Shown: piece after piece, positions 45,006 to 53,288 of the stretch
Layout of the letters: each line of letters starts with the position of its first letter
Numbering within the stretch: position 1 is the first letter of the stretch
From: Bacteroidia bacterium
GTDB lineage: Bacteria > Bacteroidota > Bacteroidia > CAIKAF01
Assembly: GCA_016742095.1 (NCBI GenBank)
Contig: JACVCJ010000023.1
Location: 1-60,724, forward strand
Length of the DNA: 60,724 nt
Direction: 5' to 3'
The notes under the pieces: model-generated
Databases searched by the model: none
What the model was told of the DNA's origin: nothing
What the model saw: only the letters and a program-made list of their open reading frames with translations
Made by a program: the position numbers and the translations under genes

Positions 45006-45860
45006 TCAGCTTTCCTGTATCTTACGCAGGAACTCCTCCTTCGATATCCTTTCGAAGGCGTCGATCATACTGTTGCTGGAACAATTATAGATCCGTGTAC
45101 CTGACGAGCGTGCATAACGTTCTATCTCCAGGTAAGAGCGAAGCGCCTTGGCAGAACTCTCCAGGTAAGATGCCAGGTTATTATCAAGCAGTTTGTAGGT
45201 ACCGCCGGTGTTAAAAAAATGTTCATACACAAAATATACCTGGTTCTTCTCGTTGATCCGGTACTTCAGGTGCCAGTCGTTCTCTGCGCCAAATAAAAAT
45301 ATCTTCCCCGCCCTGTTACGGCTAAACATGAACAAAGCCCCGTTCAATACGTTCTGGCATTGTGGAAAGGCCAGGGCCCGGTTATAGAATGCAAAATTAA
45401 CCGCATCGAAACCACCTTTACAGGTTACATAATTGTAATACCGGATAGTAATATTGGGGTTGTTTACAGAACGCGCCAGGTACGACCTGCGATACCGCGC
45501 CGGAATATACAGGCTCATAGACCAGCTCACCTGCTGCATCCCTTCCAGGAATCTGCTTATCAGTTCGGCTTCTGATGGCTCCTCCGAAAAATAGGCCGGG
45601 TCCAGAATAAAATAATACTCTGGTTCCAGTATCTGGAAATACGGTGAATACAGAAAGTTATTGACCGTAATGATACGCGACCTTCTAAACAGCTCGGTAT
45701 GTTCTTTAAGATCATTCTCGAGGGTGGGCCCGTTACCCAACAGTATAAAGTTCTTATTGGAAAAATCTTCCTTTTTCAGAAAGGGATCCGACTTAAGAAT
45801 GATCTTTAGTATTGTGAAAAAAGTACTTAAAATTTTTTGTAAGATGACCATATATTTCAT
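45006..45860 (-). CDS. GT42 sialyltransferase-like / MptE-like enzyme
   Basis: 284 residues. A short hydrophobic N-terminus is followed by FILLGNGPTLENDL (residues 38-51), the nucleotide-binding loop shared by CstII sialyltransferases and MptE/DUF115 proteins. The remaining order also matches CstII: VNNFLYSPYF, EYYFILDPAYF, LNGALFMFS, GKIFLFGAENDWHL, VYEHFF (His214, in the area of the CstII catalytic His) and a closing YLEIERYARSSGTRIYNC with SNS at 262-264. It probably transfers a sugar in surface glycan synthesis. Donor and acceptor are not known and no sialic acid synthesis genes are in the window. The resemblance is read by eye. Confidence 0.6.
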   Translation of the reverse strand: MKYMVILQKILSTFFTILKIILKSDPFLKKEDFSNKNFILLGNGPTLENDLKEHTELFRRSRIITVNNFLYSPYFQILEPEYYFILDPAYFSEEPSEAELISRFLEGMQQVSWSMSLYIPARYRRSYLARSVNNPNITIRYYNYVTCKGGFDAVNFAFYNRALAFPQCQNVLNGALFMFSRNRAGKIFLFGAENDWHLKYRINEKNQVYFVYEHFFNTGGTYKLLDNNLASYLESSAKALRSYLEIERYARSSGTRIYNCSSNSMIDAFERISKEEFLRKIQES

Positions 45861-45943
45861 TTCCGGTTCAATTCCTGCGTCTGCTGCCTGTTACGGTTAC
45901 AGCATCACACATTGTATATTGGGGACAAAGATTTATCAGGCGC

Positions 45944-45951
45944 CAAAGATA
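45944..45951 (-). promoter_or_regulatory. -7 box of the sialyltransferase-like gene
   Basis: TATCTTTG on the minus strand, giving a leader of about 75 bases. No -33 match. Confidence 0.45.
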
Positions 45952-46037
45952 GTAATTATGTAAGCGGTGATGTCGGGGACCTTAAAAACTTTAAGGGCAG
46001 ATCCGGATCGGTCAGGCGCTGTACGATACGCTTTTCG

Positions 46038-46045
46038 TACATTTG
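46038..46045 (+). promoter_or_regulatory. -7 box of the AraC-family gene
   Basis: TACATTTG, 16 bases before the ATG at 46062. Confidence 0.6.
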
Positions 46046-46061
46046 AACCCTATAAAAAACA

Positions 46062-46883
46062 ATGTCGGAAACACACTACAACGGCATACGAAGATCATAT
46101 ATTCCCGTACAGCCTGTACTTAAGACCGGGCAATGCGGGGTATATTACCGGGAACTACTCCCGGCGCCGGAGTTACAGGAGTTCATCTGCTGTTACTGGG
46201 AGCTGTGTACAGATACGATACTGGACGAACCTTTTACGTACCGCGTAGTAGCCGACGGATGCATCGATATCTTTTTCGAACTGCATACCCCGCAGGAAAA
46301 CTTTGTAATGGGTTTCTGTAAAAGCTACACGGCCTTTCCGCTCGGGAACCGTTTTCATTATGTGGGTGTACGTTTTTTTCCTGCGATGTTTCCCCTGCTC
46401 TTCGGAATAGACGCATCCCTGCTCAGCAACCGCTACGAGTCCCTGGAGCTGGTACTGCCCGCAACGGCCGCCTTTATCCGGGACCGTTTCCATGCAGACT
46501 GCAGCCCGCAAGACATACAACAGCTGCTCGACCTGCATTTCATAGAAGTATTGCACAAAGCCACACCCGATCCGGATCCCCGTTTTTTTGCGGCCCTGGA
46601 CCGGATCCTGCGCTTTCCCGGGCAAACCAATATCGAAAAGGACCTGGACACCGGTCTCAGCCCGCGACAGCTGCGGCGTTTGTTTAACTTCTATACCGGC
46701 GATTCGGCCAAGACCTTCAGCCAGGTGGTACGCTTCCAGTATATTTTACGTGCAAAACCCTCGGTACAGAGCCTGCGGCAGAACAAGCTCTTTTTTGATG
46801 CGGGGTATTACGACCAGGCGCATTTTATCAAGGAATTCCGCACTTTTTACGGCGTTACGCCCGGCCAGGCTTTCGGCCGCTGA
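46062..46883 (+). CDS. AraC-family transcriptional regulator
   Basis: 273 residues. The N-terminal part (15-150) is the DUF6597-type sensor (FICCYWELCTDT, YRVVADGCIDIFFEL, FHYVGVRFFPAMFPLLFG). The C-terminal part carries two helix-turn-helix units (LDTGLSPRQLRRLFNFYTG and LFFDAGYYDQAHFIKEFRTF, GVTPGQAF), the AraC hallmark. The downstream gene for an exported glyoxalase-fold protein starts 68 bases later in the same direction and may be its target. Confidence 0.93.
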   Translation: MSETHYNGIRRSYIPVQPVLKTGQCGVYYRELLPAPELQEFICCYWELCTDTILDEPFTYRVVADGCIDIFFELHTPQENFVMGFCKSYTAFPLGNRFHYVGVRFFPAMFPLLFGIDASLLSNRYESLELVLPATAAFIRDRFHADCSPQDIQQLLDLHFIEVLHKATPDPDPRFFAALDRILRFPGQTNIEKDLDTGLSPRQLRRLFNFYTGDSAKTFSQVVRFQYILRAKPSVQSLRQNKLFFDAGYYDQAHFIKEFRTFYGVTPGQAFGR

Positions 46884-46951
46884 ACTTGTCCGTTTTTAAC
46901 AATCAGAAGACCAGGCAGAACCGGAACTTTGTATCGTTAAATCCTAAGGAT

Positions 46952-47425
46952 ATGAAAAAGTTCTTTTTTATCTTTTGCTCCGTTCTTTTCTGCATACACG
47001 TCTATACACAAAAGGATACTGTACTTAAAACACAACAACGTATGAAATTAAACGCAGGCATCATCACCGAAAAACTGGCAGAGACCAAAGCTTTCTACAC
47101 GGAGGTACTCGATTTCGGCGTAACGTTCGAGAATGAGTTCTATCTCCTTTTACACACTCCCGACAAAAGCGCTGAGCTGAGTTTCCTGCTTCCGGAGCAT
47201 CCTTCGCAGCAGGCGCTTTTTCAGCCGGCCTTTACAGGACAGGGCGTATACCTGACCATGGAAACGGACGACGTGGACGCCTTTTACGCAACACTGAAAA
47301 AGAAAGGCGTTGCCATAGAGATCGAACTGCGCGACGAACCCTGGGGCGACCGGCATTTTGCCATCAAAGACCCGAACGGTATCGGTATCGATATTGTGAG
47401 CTATGCCCCTCCGCAGACTGAATAG
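46952..47425 (+). CDS. Exported glyoxalase/VOC-fold protein
   Basis: 157 residues from ATG 46952. Residues 1-20 (MKKFFFIFCSVLFCIHVYTQ) are a signal peptide, followed by a VOC domain: MKLNAGIITEKLAETKAFY, FENEFYLLLHTP, GVYLTMETDDVDAFYATL and FAIKDPNGIGIDIV, a paired beta-alpha-beta-beta-beta fold that often binds a metal. Cytoplasmic relatives start at the internal Met31 (47042), so an export signal appears to have been added. Substrate unknown; antibiotic-binding and dioxygenase-like relatives exist. It follows the AraC regulator. Confidence 0.82.
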   Translation: MKKFFFIFCSVLFCIHVYTQKDTVLKTQQRMKLNAGIITEKLAETKAFYTEVLDFGVTFENEFYLLLHTPDKSAELSFLLPEHPSQQALFQPAFTGQGVYLTMETDDVDAFYATLKKKGVAIEIELRDEPWGDRHFAIKDPNGIGIDIVSYAPPQTE

Positions 47426-47529
47426 AAATTTGCCTGCACGCTACGTCTGACAGACTAATAAAGAATATACGCAAATACGTAAACAAAAATTTAACAGGCC
47501 CCTCCCGGCAGGAACGGCCGTAAATTCTG

Positions 47530-47537
47530 TACATTTG
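47530..47537 (+). promoter_or_regulatory. -7 box of the copper cluster
   Basis: TACATTTG, 11 bases before the ATG at 47549. The -33 region lacks TTG, which would fit an activated promoter. Confidence 0.55.
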
Positions 47538-47548
47538 TGTATTGTAGT

Positions 47549-47902
47549 ATGATCAGACCTATATACATACTGTTACTGCTCCTGGCCGGCTTTTTTGCCG
47601 CACCGGCCATACTCTCCGCCTGTGAGAAAAAGACGGAAACGCATGCCTGTGCCCGGGAGAAGGCAGAAAAAAAGGACGATCATACGGCCGTAAAGAAAAC
47701 GTCCTGCCATAAAGAACGTAAATGCTGCGGCAGTAAATCCTGTCATTGCATCAGTTTCAGTGCCGTTCCCGGCCTGGTTCCCCCGGCGGGTCACAGCGTA
47801 CGCTTACCCTTTGCAGCGCTTGCGGCACACGCGTTCGCCAACATCTGCTCGCCTGTTTCCGAAGGGTTCCATACACTCCGGCTCCCGCCCAAAATAGTTT
47901 AA
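47549..47902 (+). CDS. Cys/His-rich secreted protein of the copper cluster
   Basis: 117 residues from ATG 47549. A hydrophobic leader ends with AILSAC, a possible lipobox. Next comes a charged Cys/His-rich stretch (CEKKTETHACAREKAEKKDD, then TSCHKERKCCGSKSCHC), eight Cys and three to four His in 50 residues, well suited to bind soft metal ions. The C-terminal half is plain. It is the first of three genes with clear copper features. The family is not named here. A metal-binding periplasmic or surface role is inferred from composition and context. Confidence 0.75.
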   Translation: MIRPIYILLLLLAGFFAAPAILSACEKKTETHACAREKAEKKDDHTAVKKTSCHKERKCCGSKSCHCISFSAVPGLVPPAGHSVRLPFAALAAHAFANICSPVSEGFHTLRLPPKIV

Positions 47903-47996
47903 ATTCCAGGCCTGTACGGCCATACGAGCGTTCTGTCACCACGTTGCACGGAACTATTTATCAAACAGATATACAGGAATTTAAAATATAAAAAAC

Positions 47997-48848
47997 ATGC
48001 AATTCATTCATAAAATATGGATAGCGCTGCCTATGCTGCTATCCGCCACGGCATGCACTGCCCAGATCAAAAACATGAAAACGGAGACCGTTAAAATACA
48101 GGGGAACTGCGAAATGTGCGAACACACCATAGAAACGGCAGGCAACCTGAAAAAAACGGTCCGCTTAGACTGGAACCGGGACACAAAGACCGCCGTTCTG
48201 GAATACGATTCCCTGAAGACCACCCGCGACGAGATACTGAAACGCATCGCCCTGGCGGGTTACGACAGCGACGCGTATTTTGCCCCGGACGAGGTATATG
48301 CCGCCCTGCCGGAATGCTGCCACTACGAACGCAGCAAAAAAGGAGGACGTACCCCGGCCAAACCGCTGCGTCCGGCAGAAACAGCCGCTACGCCTGAAAA
48401 AACGGCCGCTGCAGAGGCCGCTCCCATACAAAAGGTAAGCGAAGCATATTTTACCCTGAAAGACGCACTGGTCAGTTCCGACGCAGTAAAGGCGGCCACG
48501 GCGGCAACCCGGCTTTCCGAAGCCCTGAACAGCGTAAAAATGGAAGAACTGCAGCCACAGGAACACAGCGCCTGGATGCAGGTGGAAAAACAGCTGAAAA
48601 CGGATGCAGGGGACATCGCCGCCACTTCGGACATCAGCCGCCAGCGGGCTTCTTTTGCGTCCCTTTCTCAGAACATGTATCCCCTGCTGAAGGCGACGGA
48701 TAAGGCAGAGCCGGTGTATTACCAATACTGCCCCATGTACAACGAGGGCAAGGGCGCGGTGTGGCTCAGCAGGGAGCAGACCATTAAAAATCCCTACTAC
48801 GGCAGCAGCATGCTCAACTGCGGAAAAACCACGGAGACCTTACGATAA
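47997..48848 (+). CDS. HMA- and DUF3347-domain copper-binding protein
   Basis: 283 residues. Signal with possible lipobox ATACTAQ. A heavy-metal-associated domain (about 27-95) holds the copper motif GNCEMCEHT. An Ala/Pro-rich linker (115-145) leads to a DUF3347 helical domain (about 148-225, AYFTLKDALVSSDAVKAATA). The end has the metal-binding signature YYQYCPMYNEGKGAVWLSRE, then NPYYGSSMLNCGKT, seen in CusB-type and other periplasmic copper chaperones. It probably carries Cu(I) in the periplasm to the oxidase or an efflux pump. It lies 94 bases after the Cys-rich gene and 57 before the oxidase. Confidence 0.88.
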   Translation: MQFIHKIWIALPMLLSATACTAQIKNMKTETVKIQGNCEMCEHTIETAGNLKKTVRLDWNRDTKTAVLEYDSLKTTRDEILKRIALAGYDSDAYFAPDEVYAALPECCHYERSKKGGRTPAKPLRPAETAATPEKTAAAEAAPIQKVSEAYFTLKDALVSSDAVKAATAATRLSEALNSVKMEELQPQEHSAWMQVEKQLKTDAGDIAATSDISRQRASFASLSQNMYPLLKATDKAEPVYYQYCPMYNEGKGAVWLSREQTIKNPYYGSSMLNCGKTTETLR

Positions 48849-48905
48849 CAGACAGGCAGCCGGGTGCGGTACCCCACTGCACCCGGTTCATATACTACCG
48901 ATACC

Positions 48906-51143
48906 ATGCATTTTACCTATAAAATATATACGGTGCTGGTCCTGCTTGCCTGTAAGTATACCCTGCTGCAGGCACAGAAAGTGGTCCGCTACGATCTGTA
49001 CGTACGCGATACGCTCGTACAATTTACCGGGAAAACACGTAAGGCTATTGCCGTGAACGGACAGATACCCATGCCTGCCCTGCATTTTACCGAAGGCGAC
49101 ACGGCCGAGATCTATGTACATAACGAACGGGATGAAGCAACCTCGCTGCACTGGCACGGCATTTTCCTGCCCAATAAAGAGGACGGCGTACCTTTTCTTA
49201 CCCAGATGCCCATACCGGCGCAGGGCACACACCTGTACCGTTTTCCGGTGATACAGAACGGCACCCACTGGTACCACAGTCACACCGGAATGCAGGAACA
49301 ATCGGGCATGTACGGAATGCTGGTCCTGCACAAACGGGCAGACGATACTACTTTTCGCAAAGGGATCGACGATCTGCCTGAACTGCCGCTGATCCTGAGT
49401 GAATGGACCGATCACAGGCCCGATAACGTACACCGCATGCTGCACAATGCAAACGACTGGTTCGCCATTAAAAAAGGGTCCACCCAAAGCTACACCGAAG
49501 CCCTGAAAGAAGGGCATCTTAAAACCAAACTGACCAATGAATGGAAGCGGATGTCGGCCATGGACGTCAGCGATGTGTACTACGACCGTTTCCTGATCAA
49601 CGGCCGGAACGAAAGCAGTTACGGTCCGTTCAGAGCCGGTGATCGTGTACGGCTGCGGATCGCCAACGGCGGGGCGTCCAGCTATTTCTGGCTGCGTTAT
49701 GCCGGCGGAAAGATCACCGTGGTGGCCAGCGACGGCAATGATGTGGAACCCGTGGAAGTGGACCGGCTCCTCATCGGCGTGTCAGAAACCTACGATATTG
49801 TGGTGGAGATACCCGCCGACAGTACGGCCTTTGAATTTTTGGCCACGGCCGAAGACCGCAGCGGTTCAGCCTCCCTGTACCTGGGCAGCGGCATTAAACA
49901 GCTGCATACGCCCTTGCCCCGGCTCCGTTATTTCGAAGGCATGCAGATGATGAACGACATGACCCGGATGAACGGCCGCCTCAACGATATGGGCATGCAG
50001 ATGGCGCTGCAGCGGATGGACATGAACACCGTAATGTACCCCGAGATCAGCGGCGTAAAAAAGAAGAAGGAACGGAAAAAGAAGTCCGGCACGCACGTAC
50101 ACGAAACGCAGGCGGCAAAACCGGCAGACATTGTTACGCTGAACTACGCCATGCTGCGCGCCACGCAGGAGACCAGCCTGCCGGCGGACGCGCCCGTACG
50201 TGAACTGCGTTTTGAGCTTACCGGCAATATGAACCGTTATGTCTGGAGCATGGACAACCGGGTACTGGAAGAAAGCGATAAGATACCGGTAAAAAAGGGC
50301 GAAATACTGCGCATCATCCTGTACAACGGCTCCATGATGCGGCACCCGATGCACCTGCACGGGCACGATTTCCGCGTGCTGAACGGACAGGGCGCTCATG
50401 CCCCGCTGAAGAACGTGCTGGACATTATGCCCATGGAGACCGATACCATCGAGTTTTATGCCAATGCCGAAGGCGACTGGTTCTTTCACTGCCATATCCT
50501 GTACCACATGATGTCGGGCATGAACCGCGTATTCAGCTACGAAGGACAGGCGCCCAATCCCCTGTTGCCCGACCGGGCCGCTGCATACAGGGAATTACAG
50601 GCCGAAAGCAACCGCCTGCATTTTATGGCGCAGAACGACTTTGCCAGCAACGGCAACGACGGCATGTTCATGTTACAGAGCGCACGCTGGAGCATCGGTA
50701 CCGAGTGGCGCCTGGGCTACAACAACCGGCACGGTTACGAGACCGAAACGCATATCGGGCGCTATTTCGGGCGCATGCAATGGCTGATGCCCTTTGTGGG
50801 CTTCGACTGGCGTTACCGTTCGGCCGCACACGCCGGTAATGGCAAGAACCTGTTCGGGCAGACCAGCTCCAAAGACCGGCGGGCCATGCTCAGCATCGGG
50901 GTGGCCTACACCCTGCCCATGCTGCTGGTATTGCAGGCAGAAGTGTACCAGAACGGCAACGTACGATTGCAGCTGCGCCGGGACGACATTCCCATATCCC
51001 CGCGCATCCGGGCCGATCTCATGATCAATACCGACAAGGAATACATGGCAGGGCTGCGTTACATCTTTACCCGGAATATTTCTGCAAGACTACATTACGA
51101 CAGCGATATGGGAGCCGGCGCGGGACTTTTCCTCAATTACTGA
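48906..51143 (+). CDS. Multicopper oxidase fused to a CopB-like barrel domain
   Basis: 745 residues from ATG 48906. Signal peptide ..TLLQA, Q. Three cupredoxin domains with all copper ligand motifs: HWHGIF (about 82-87), HWYHSHTG (121-128), MRHPMHLHGHDF and FFHCHILYHMMSGM. A Met-rich segment (MQMMNDMTRMNGRLNDMGMQ) and a Lys-rich loop follow domain 2; Met-rich segments are typical of CopA/CueO and bind Cu(I). The last ~200 residues (from about 545) resemble CopB/PcoB outer-membrane domains (SIGTEWRLGYNNRHGYETE, LMPFVGFDWRYRS, LQAEVYQNGNVRLQLRRDD). So CopA and CopB functions are joined in one chain. Role: oxidises Cu(I) to less toxic Cu(II). Confidence 0.9.
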   Translation: MHFTYKIYTVLVLLACKYTLLQAQKVVRYDLYVRDTLVQFTGKTRKAIAVNGQIPMPALHFTEGDTAEIYVHNERDEATSLHWHGIFLPNKEDGVPFLTQMPIPAQGTHLYRFPVIQNGTHWYHSHTGMQEQSGMYGMLVLHKRADDTTFRKGIDDLPELPLILSEWTDHRPDNVHRMLHNANDWFAIKKGSTQSYTEALKEGHLKTKLTNEWKRMSAMDVSDVYYDRFLINGRNESSYGPFRAGDRVRLRIANGGASSYFWLRYAGGKITVVASDGNDVEPVEVDRLLIGVSETYDIVVEIPADSTAFEFLATAEDRSGSASLYLGSGIKQLHTPLPRLRYFEGMQMMNDMTRMNGRLNDMGMQMALQRMDMNTVMYPEISGVKKKKERKKKSGTHVHETQAAKPADIVTLNYAMLRATQETSLPADAPVRELRFELTGNMNRYVWSMDNRVLEESDKIPVKKGEILRIILYNGSMMRHPMHLHGHDFRVLNGQGAHAPLKNVLDIMPMETDTIEFYANAEGDWFFHCHILYHMMSGMNRVFSYEGQAPNPLLPDRAAAYRELQAESNRLHFMAQNDFASNGNDGMFMLQSARWSIGTEWRLGYNNRHGYETETHIGRYFGRMQWLMPFVGFDWRYRSAAHAGNGKNLFGQTSSKDRRAMLSIGVAYTLPMLLVLQAEVYQNGNVRLQLRRDDIPISPRIRADLMINTDKEYMAGLRYIFTRNISARLHYDSDMGAGAGLFLNY

Positions 51144-51149
51144 TATACG

Positions 51150-51184
51150 AAAACGGCGGTTACGTATAGTAATCGCCGTTTTTT
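51150..51184 (+). terminator. Terminator of the copper cluster
   Basis: AAAACGGCGGTTAC and GTAATCGCCGTTTT form a stem with one mismatch around GTATA, followed by T. Confidence 0.85.
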
Positions 51185-51226
51185 GAGTATAAAAGCAGTT
51201 TCGCCGGATTTAAAATAGAGAGATAA

Positions 51227-51259
51227 AATTTGTTTCCAAAGAATATACAGGTATCTTTA
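51227..51259 (+). promoter_or_regulatory. Possible promoter of the cytochrome-lipoprotein gene
   Basis: TTTG (51227-51230), 21 bases, TATCTTTA (51252-51259), one mismatch in the last base. The ATG is at 51275. Confidence 0.45.
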
Positions 51260-51274
51260 CTTTATATTTCCTCT

Positions 51275-53284
51275 ATGAAAAACGCATTCCGTTTTTTGGC
51301 CGTTCTACTCATTTTCATACACATAGGCTGCACTTCTGACACCCGGGCAATTCCACTTATTGTCAAACATGATCCATCGGACAAATCAGCAGGGAATTTG
51401 CCTAAAAGTCTTTTTTACGAGATAGATAACAACATGGACAATGTGATCAGCAGTCCCGATGGAATACAGTTGTTCATTCCCAAAGGTTGTTTTAAAAATG
51501 CAGATGGCCCTGTAAAAATCGAGCTGGCTGAAGCGCTGCACATGGATGAATATTTACCGGCAGGCCTGACGTCACCTTTTACAGACCGGATATCTTCTAC
51601 CGCTGCTGTTTTATTTTTTAATGCTACGGCAAATGGTAAACAATTAGCTATCAATCCGGAAAATCCCGTTTATGTAGAGATTCCGGCCAATGGAATTCCG
51701 GGAGAATTACAGTTGCATAAAGGCGTGCGTGATAGTCTGGGAAATATGATCTGGAAAGGCTTACCCGATCCGGACAAAGGACTCCTTACAATTGACCCGG
51801 ACCTGCTTGATTTTTATCCGACAGGTTATGAACGTGCTGTTGAAGCAGGCATGCCTTACAAGACCTATAAAAGCGCAGACAAAAAATTAAAAGACAGTTT
51901 GTATTATGGCCTGGAGTCTGATGTCGTAAGTAACCTGTATACTGCATTTTCAGCTGAGATACCTCGTGAATCCCAACTAAAAAATCCAAGAATAAATGTT
52001 TATTCTGCCAGTGATACCATAGCCTACCAAAGCGGGGAATGCGGTATTGAACCCATGCGTATTAAAACCCTGCGTTCGGATAAATACAGGCAAACGCTCA
52101 TTGCAACCAGGGAGTTCGAAGCGCGTCTGAAACTTATCTTTAAAACATGCAATAATAAACTGATTGATCTGTACGTAAACAATATCAATAAAAACCTCTG
52201 GGAAATAGATAGCATGGCTGCAGATATGCTGCATGGTGATATAGAGCAGGAAAAGCGGTTCAGACAATGGGCTTCTGAAAAACGTACACGTGTGTTGAAC
52301 GGAAAACCCTATGTAGAACAGGCGGAAGCGTATTATGAAAACGAATTGACCCGTAACAGAGAAGAACAAGCTGCACTTTTTAATGAAGTTCGCAGCCGGA
52401 CCGTAAAAAGTCTGCAGGGAAATGAAAAATTAAAAGAAAAATACAGGGCTCTTCTTTCTAAACGCGAAAAGTTCCGTATGGAAAAACTGGGCTTCGAAGT
52501 ACATGAAAATGGCTGGATACATGCCGGCTATAATGAAGTATATGGTAAAATGAAGGAGGAACAGCTGCTTGTACATGTTCCCGACAGCGGTTTCTCCCGT
52601 ACTCATGTATATATCATTTTTAATACTATACAGAGTATTTACAGGATGTATTCAGATAATGACAGGGACTTTTATACGGGTCCGGGAACATACAAAGGTA
52701 TTTTCATGCCTATGGATGAAACTGCGTCTGTACTGACCATTGCCTATAAAGAAGAGATTCCTTATGTATCGCTGGATTATTTTTTTATCGGAGAAACAGA
52801 AAATTTACATGTAAATCCGGTTCTTTCCAGTCCGCAAAAGCTGAAAACCATCCTTAAATCGTATAGATATCTGAATAATGTAAACGATATTGAACGTGAC
52901 CTTCTGTTCATGGATCGCCTTTTGACTGATAAAAAACAGCAGGCTGAATTAAACAGCGAAATTGAGTTTATGCGTTCGCTCAGAAACATTGTGTATTCCT
53001 GTTGTAGTCCATACAGATACGGAGAGACTCTTTTTCAGTCCAACTGTTCGAGGTGTCATTATGCACACACAGGTCCTTTAGTAGGTCCCGGGCTCTGGGG
53101 CTCAACTTCAAAACATAAAATGCCCTGGCTTATAGAATTTACCAGAAACTCCACCGTATTATTAAAACGGGGAGACAAAGACGCACTCTACATTTTTAAT
53201 CTCTACAATAAGTCAGCACATCCTCACTTTTCTTATTTAAGTGACGAAGATATAAAAGCTATTTTCAGTTATGTAGATCAATAA
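51275..53284 (+). CDS. Large lipoprotein ending in a cytochrome c domain
   Basis: 669 residues from ATG 51275. Lipobox HIGC at about residue 19. An N-terminal ZU5-like beta domain (about 45-140: SPDGIQLFIPKGCFKNADGP) is followed by a long helical, charged middle (200-430) and a second beta region. The last ~85 residues are a cytochrome c fold with one heme-attachment site CSRCH (near 595), GPLVGPGLWG and the distal-side PHFSYLSDEDIKAIFSYV. The gene is clearly AT-richer and uses different codons than its neighbours, a sign of transfer. It probably hands electrons on the outer or periplasmic side; the partner is unknown. Confidence 0.78.
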   Translation: MKNAFRFLAVLLIFIHIGCTSDTRAIPLIVKHDPSDKSAGNLPKSLFYEIDNNMDNVISSPDGIQLFIPKGCFKNADGPVKIELAEALHMDEYLPAGLTSPFTDRISSTAAVLFFNATANGKQLAINPENPVYVEIPANGIPGELQLHKGVRDSLGNMIWKGLPDPDKGLLTIDPDLLDFYPTGYERAVEAGMPYKTYKSADKKLKDSLYYGLESDVVSNLYTAFSAEIPRESQLKNPRINVYSASDTIAYQSGECGIEPMRIKTLRSDKYRQTLIATREFEARLKLIFKTCNNKLIDLYVNNINKNLWEIDSMAADMLHGDIEQEKRFRQWASEKRTRVLNGKPYVEQAEAYYENELTRNREEQAALFNEVRSRTVKSLQGNEKLKEKYRALLSKREKFRMEKLGFEVHENGWIHAGYNEVYGKMKEEQLLVHVPDSGFSRTHVYIIFNTIQSIYRMYSDNDRDFYTGPGTYKGIFMPMDETASVLTIAYKEEIPYVSLDYFFIGETENLHVNPVLSSPQKLKTILKSYRYLNNVNDIERDLLFMDRLLTDKKQQAELNSEIEFMRSLRNIVYSCCSPYRYGETLFQSNCSRCHYAHTGPLVGPGLWGSTSKHKMPWLIEFTRNSTVLLKRGDKDALYIFNLYNKSAHPHFSYLSDEDIKAIFSYVDQ

Positions 53285-53288
53285 TTCT

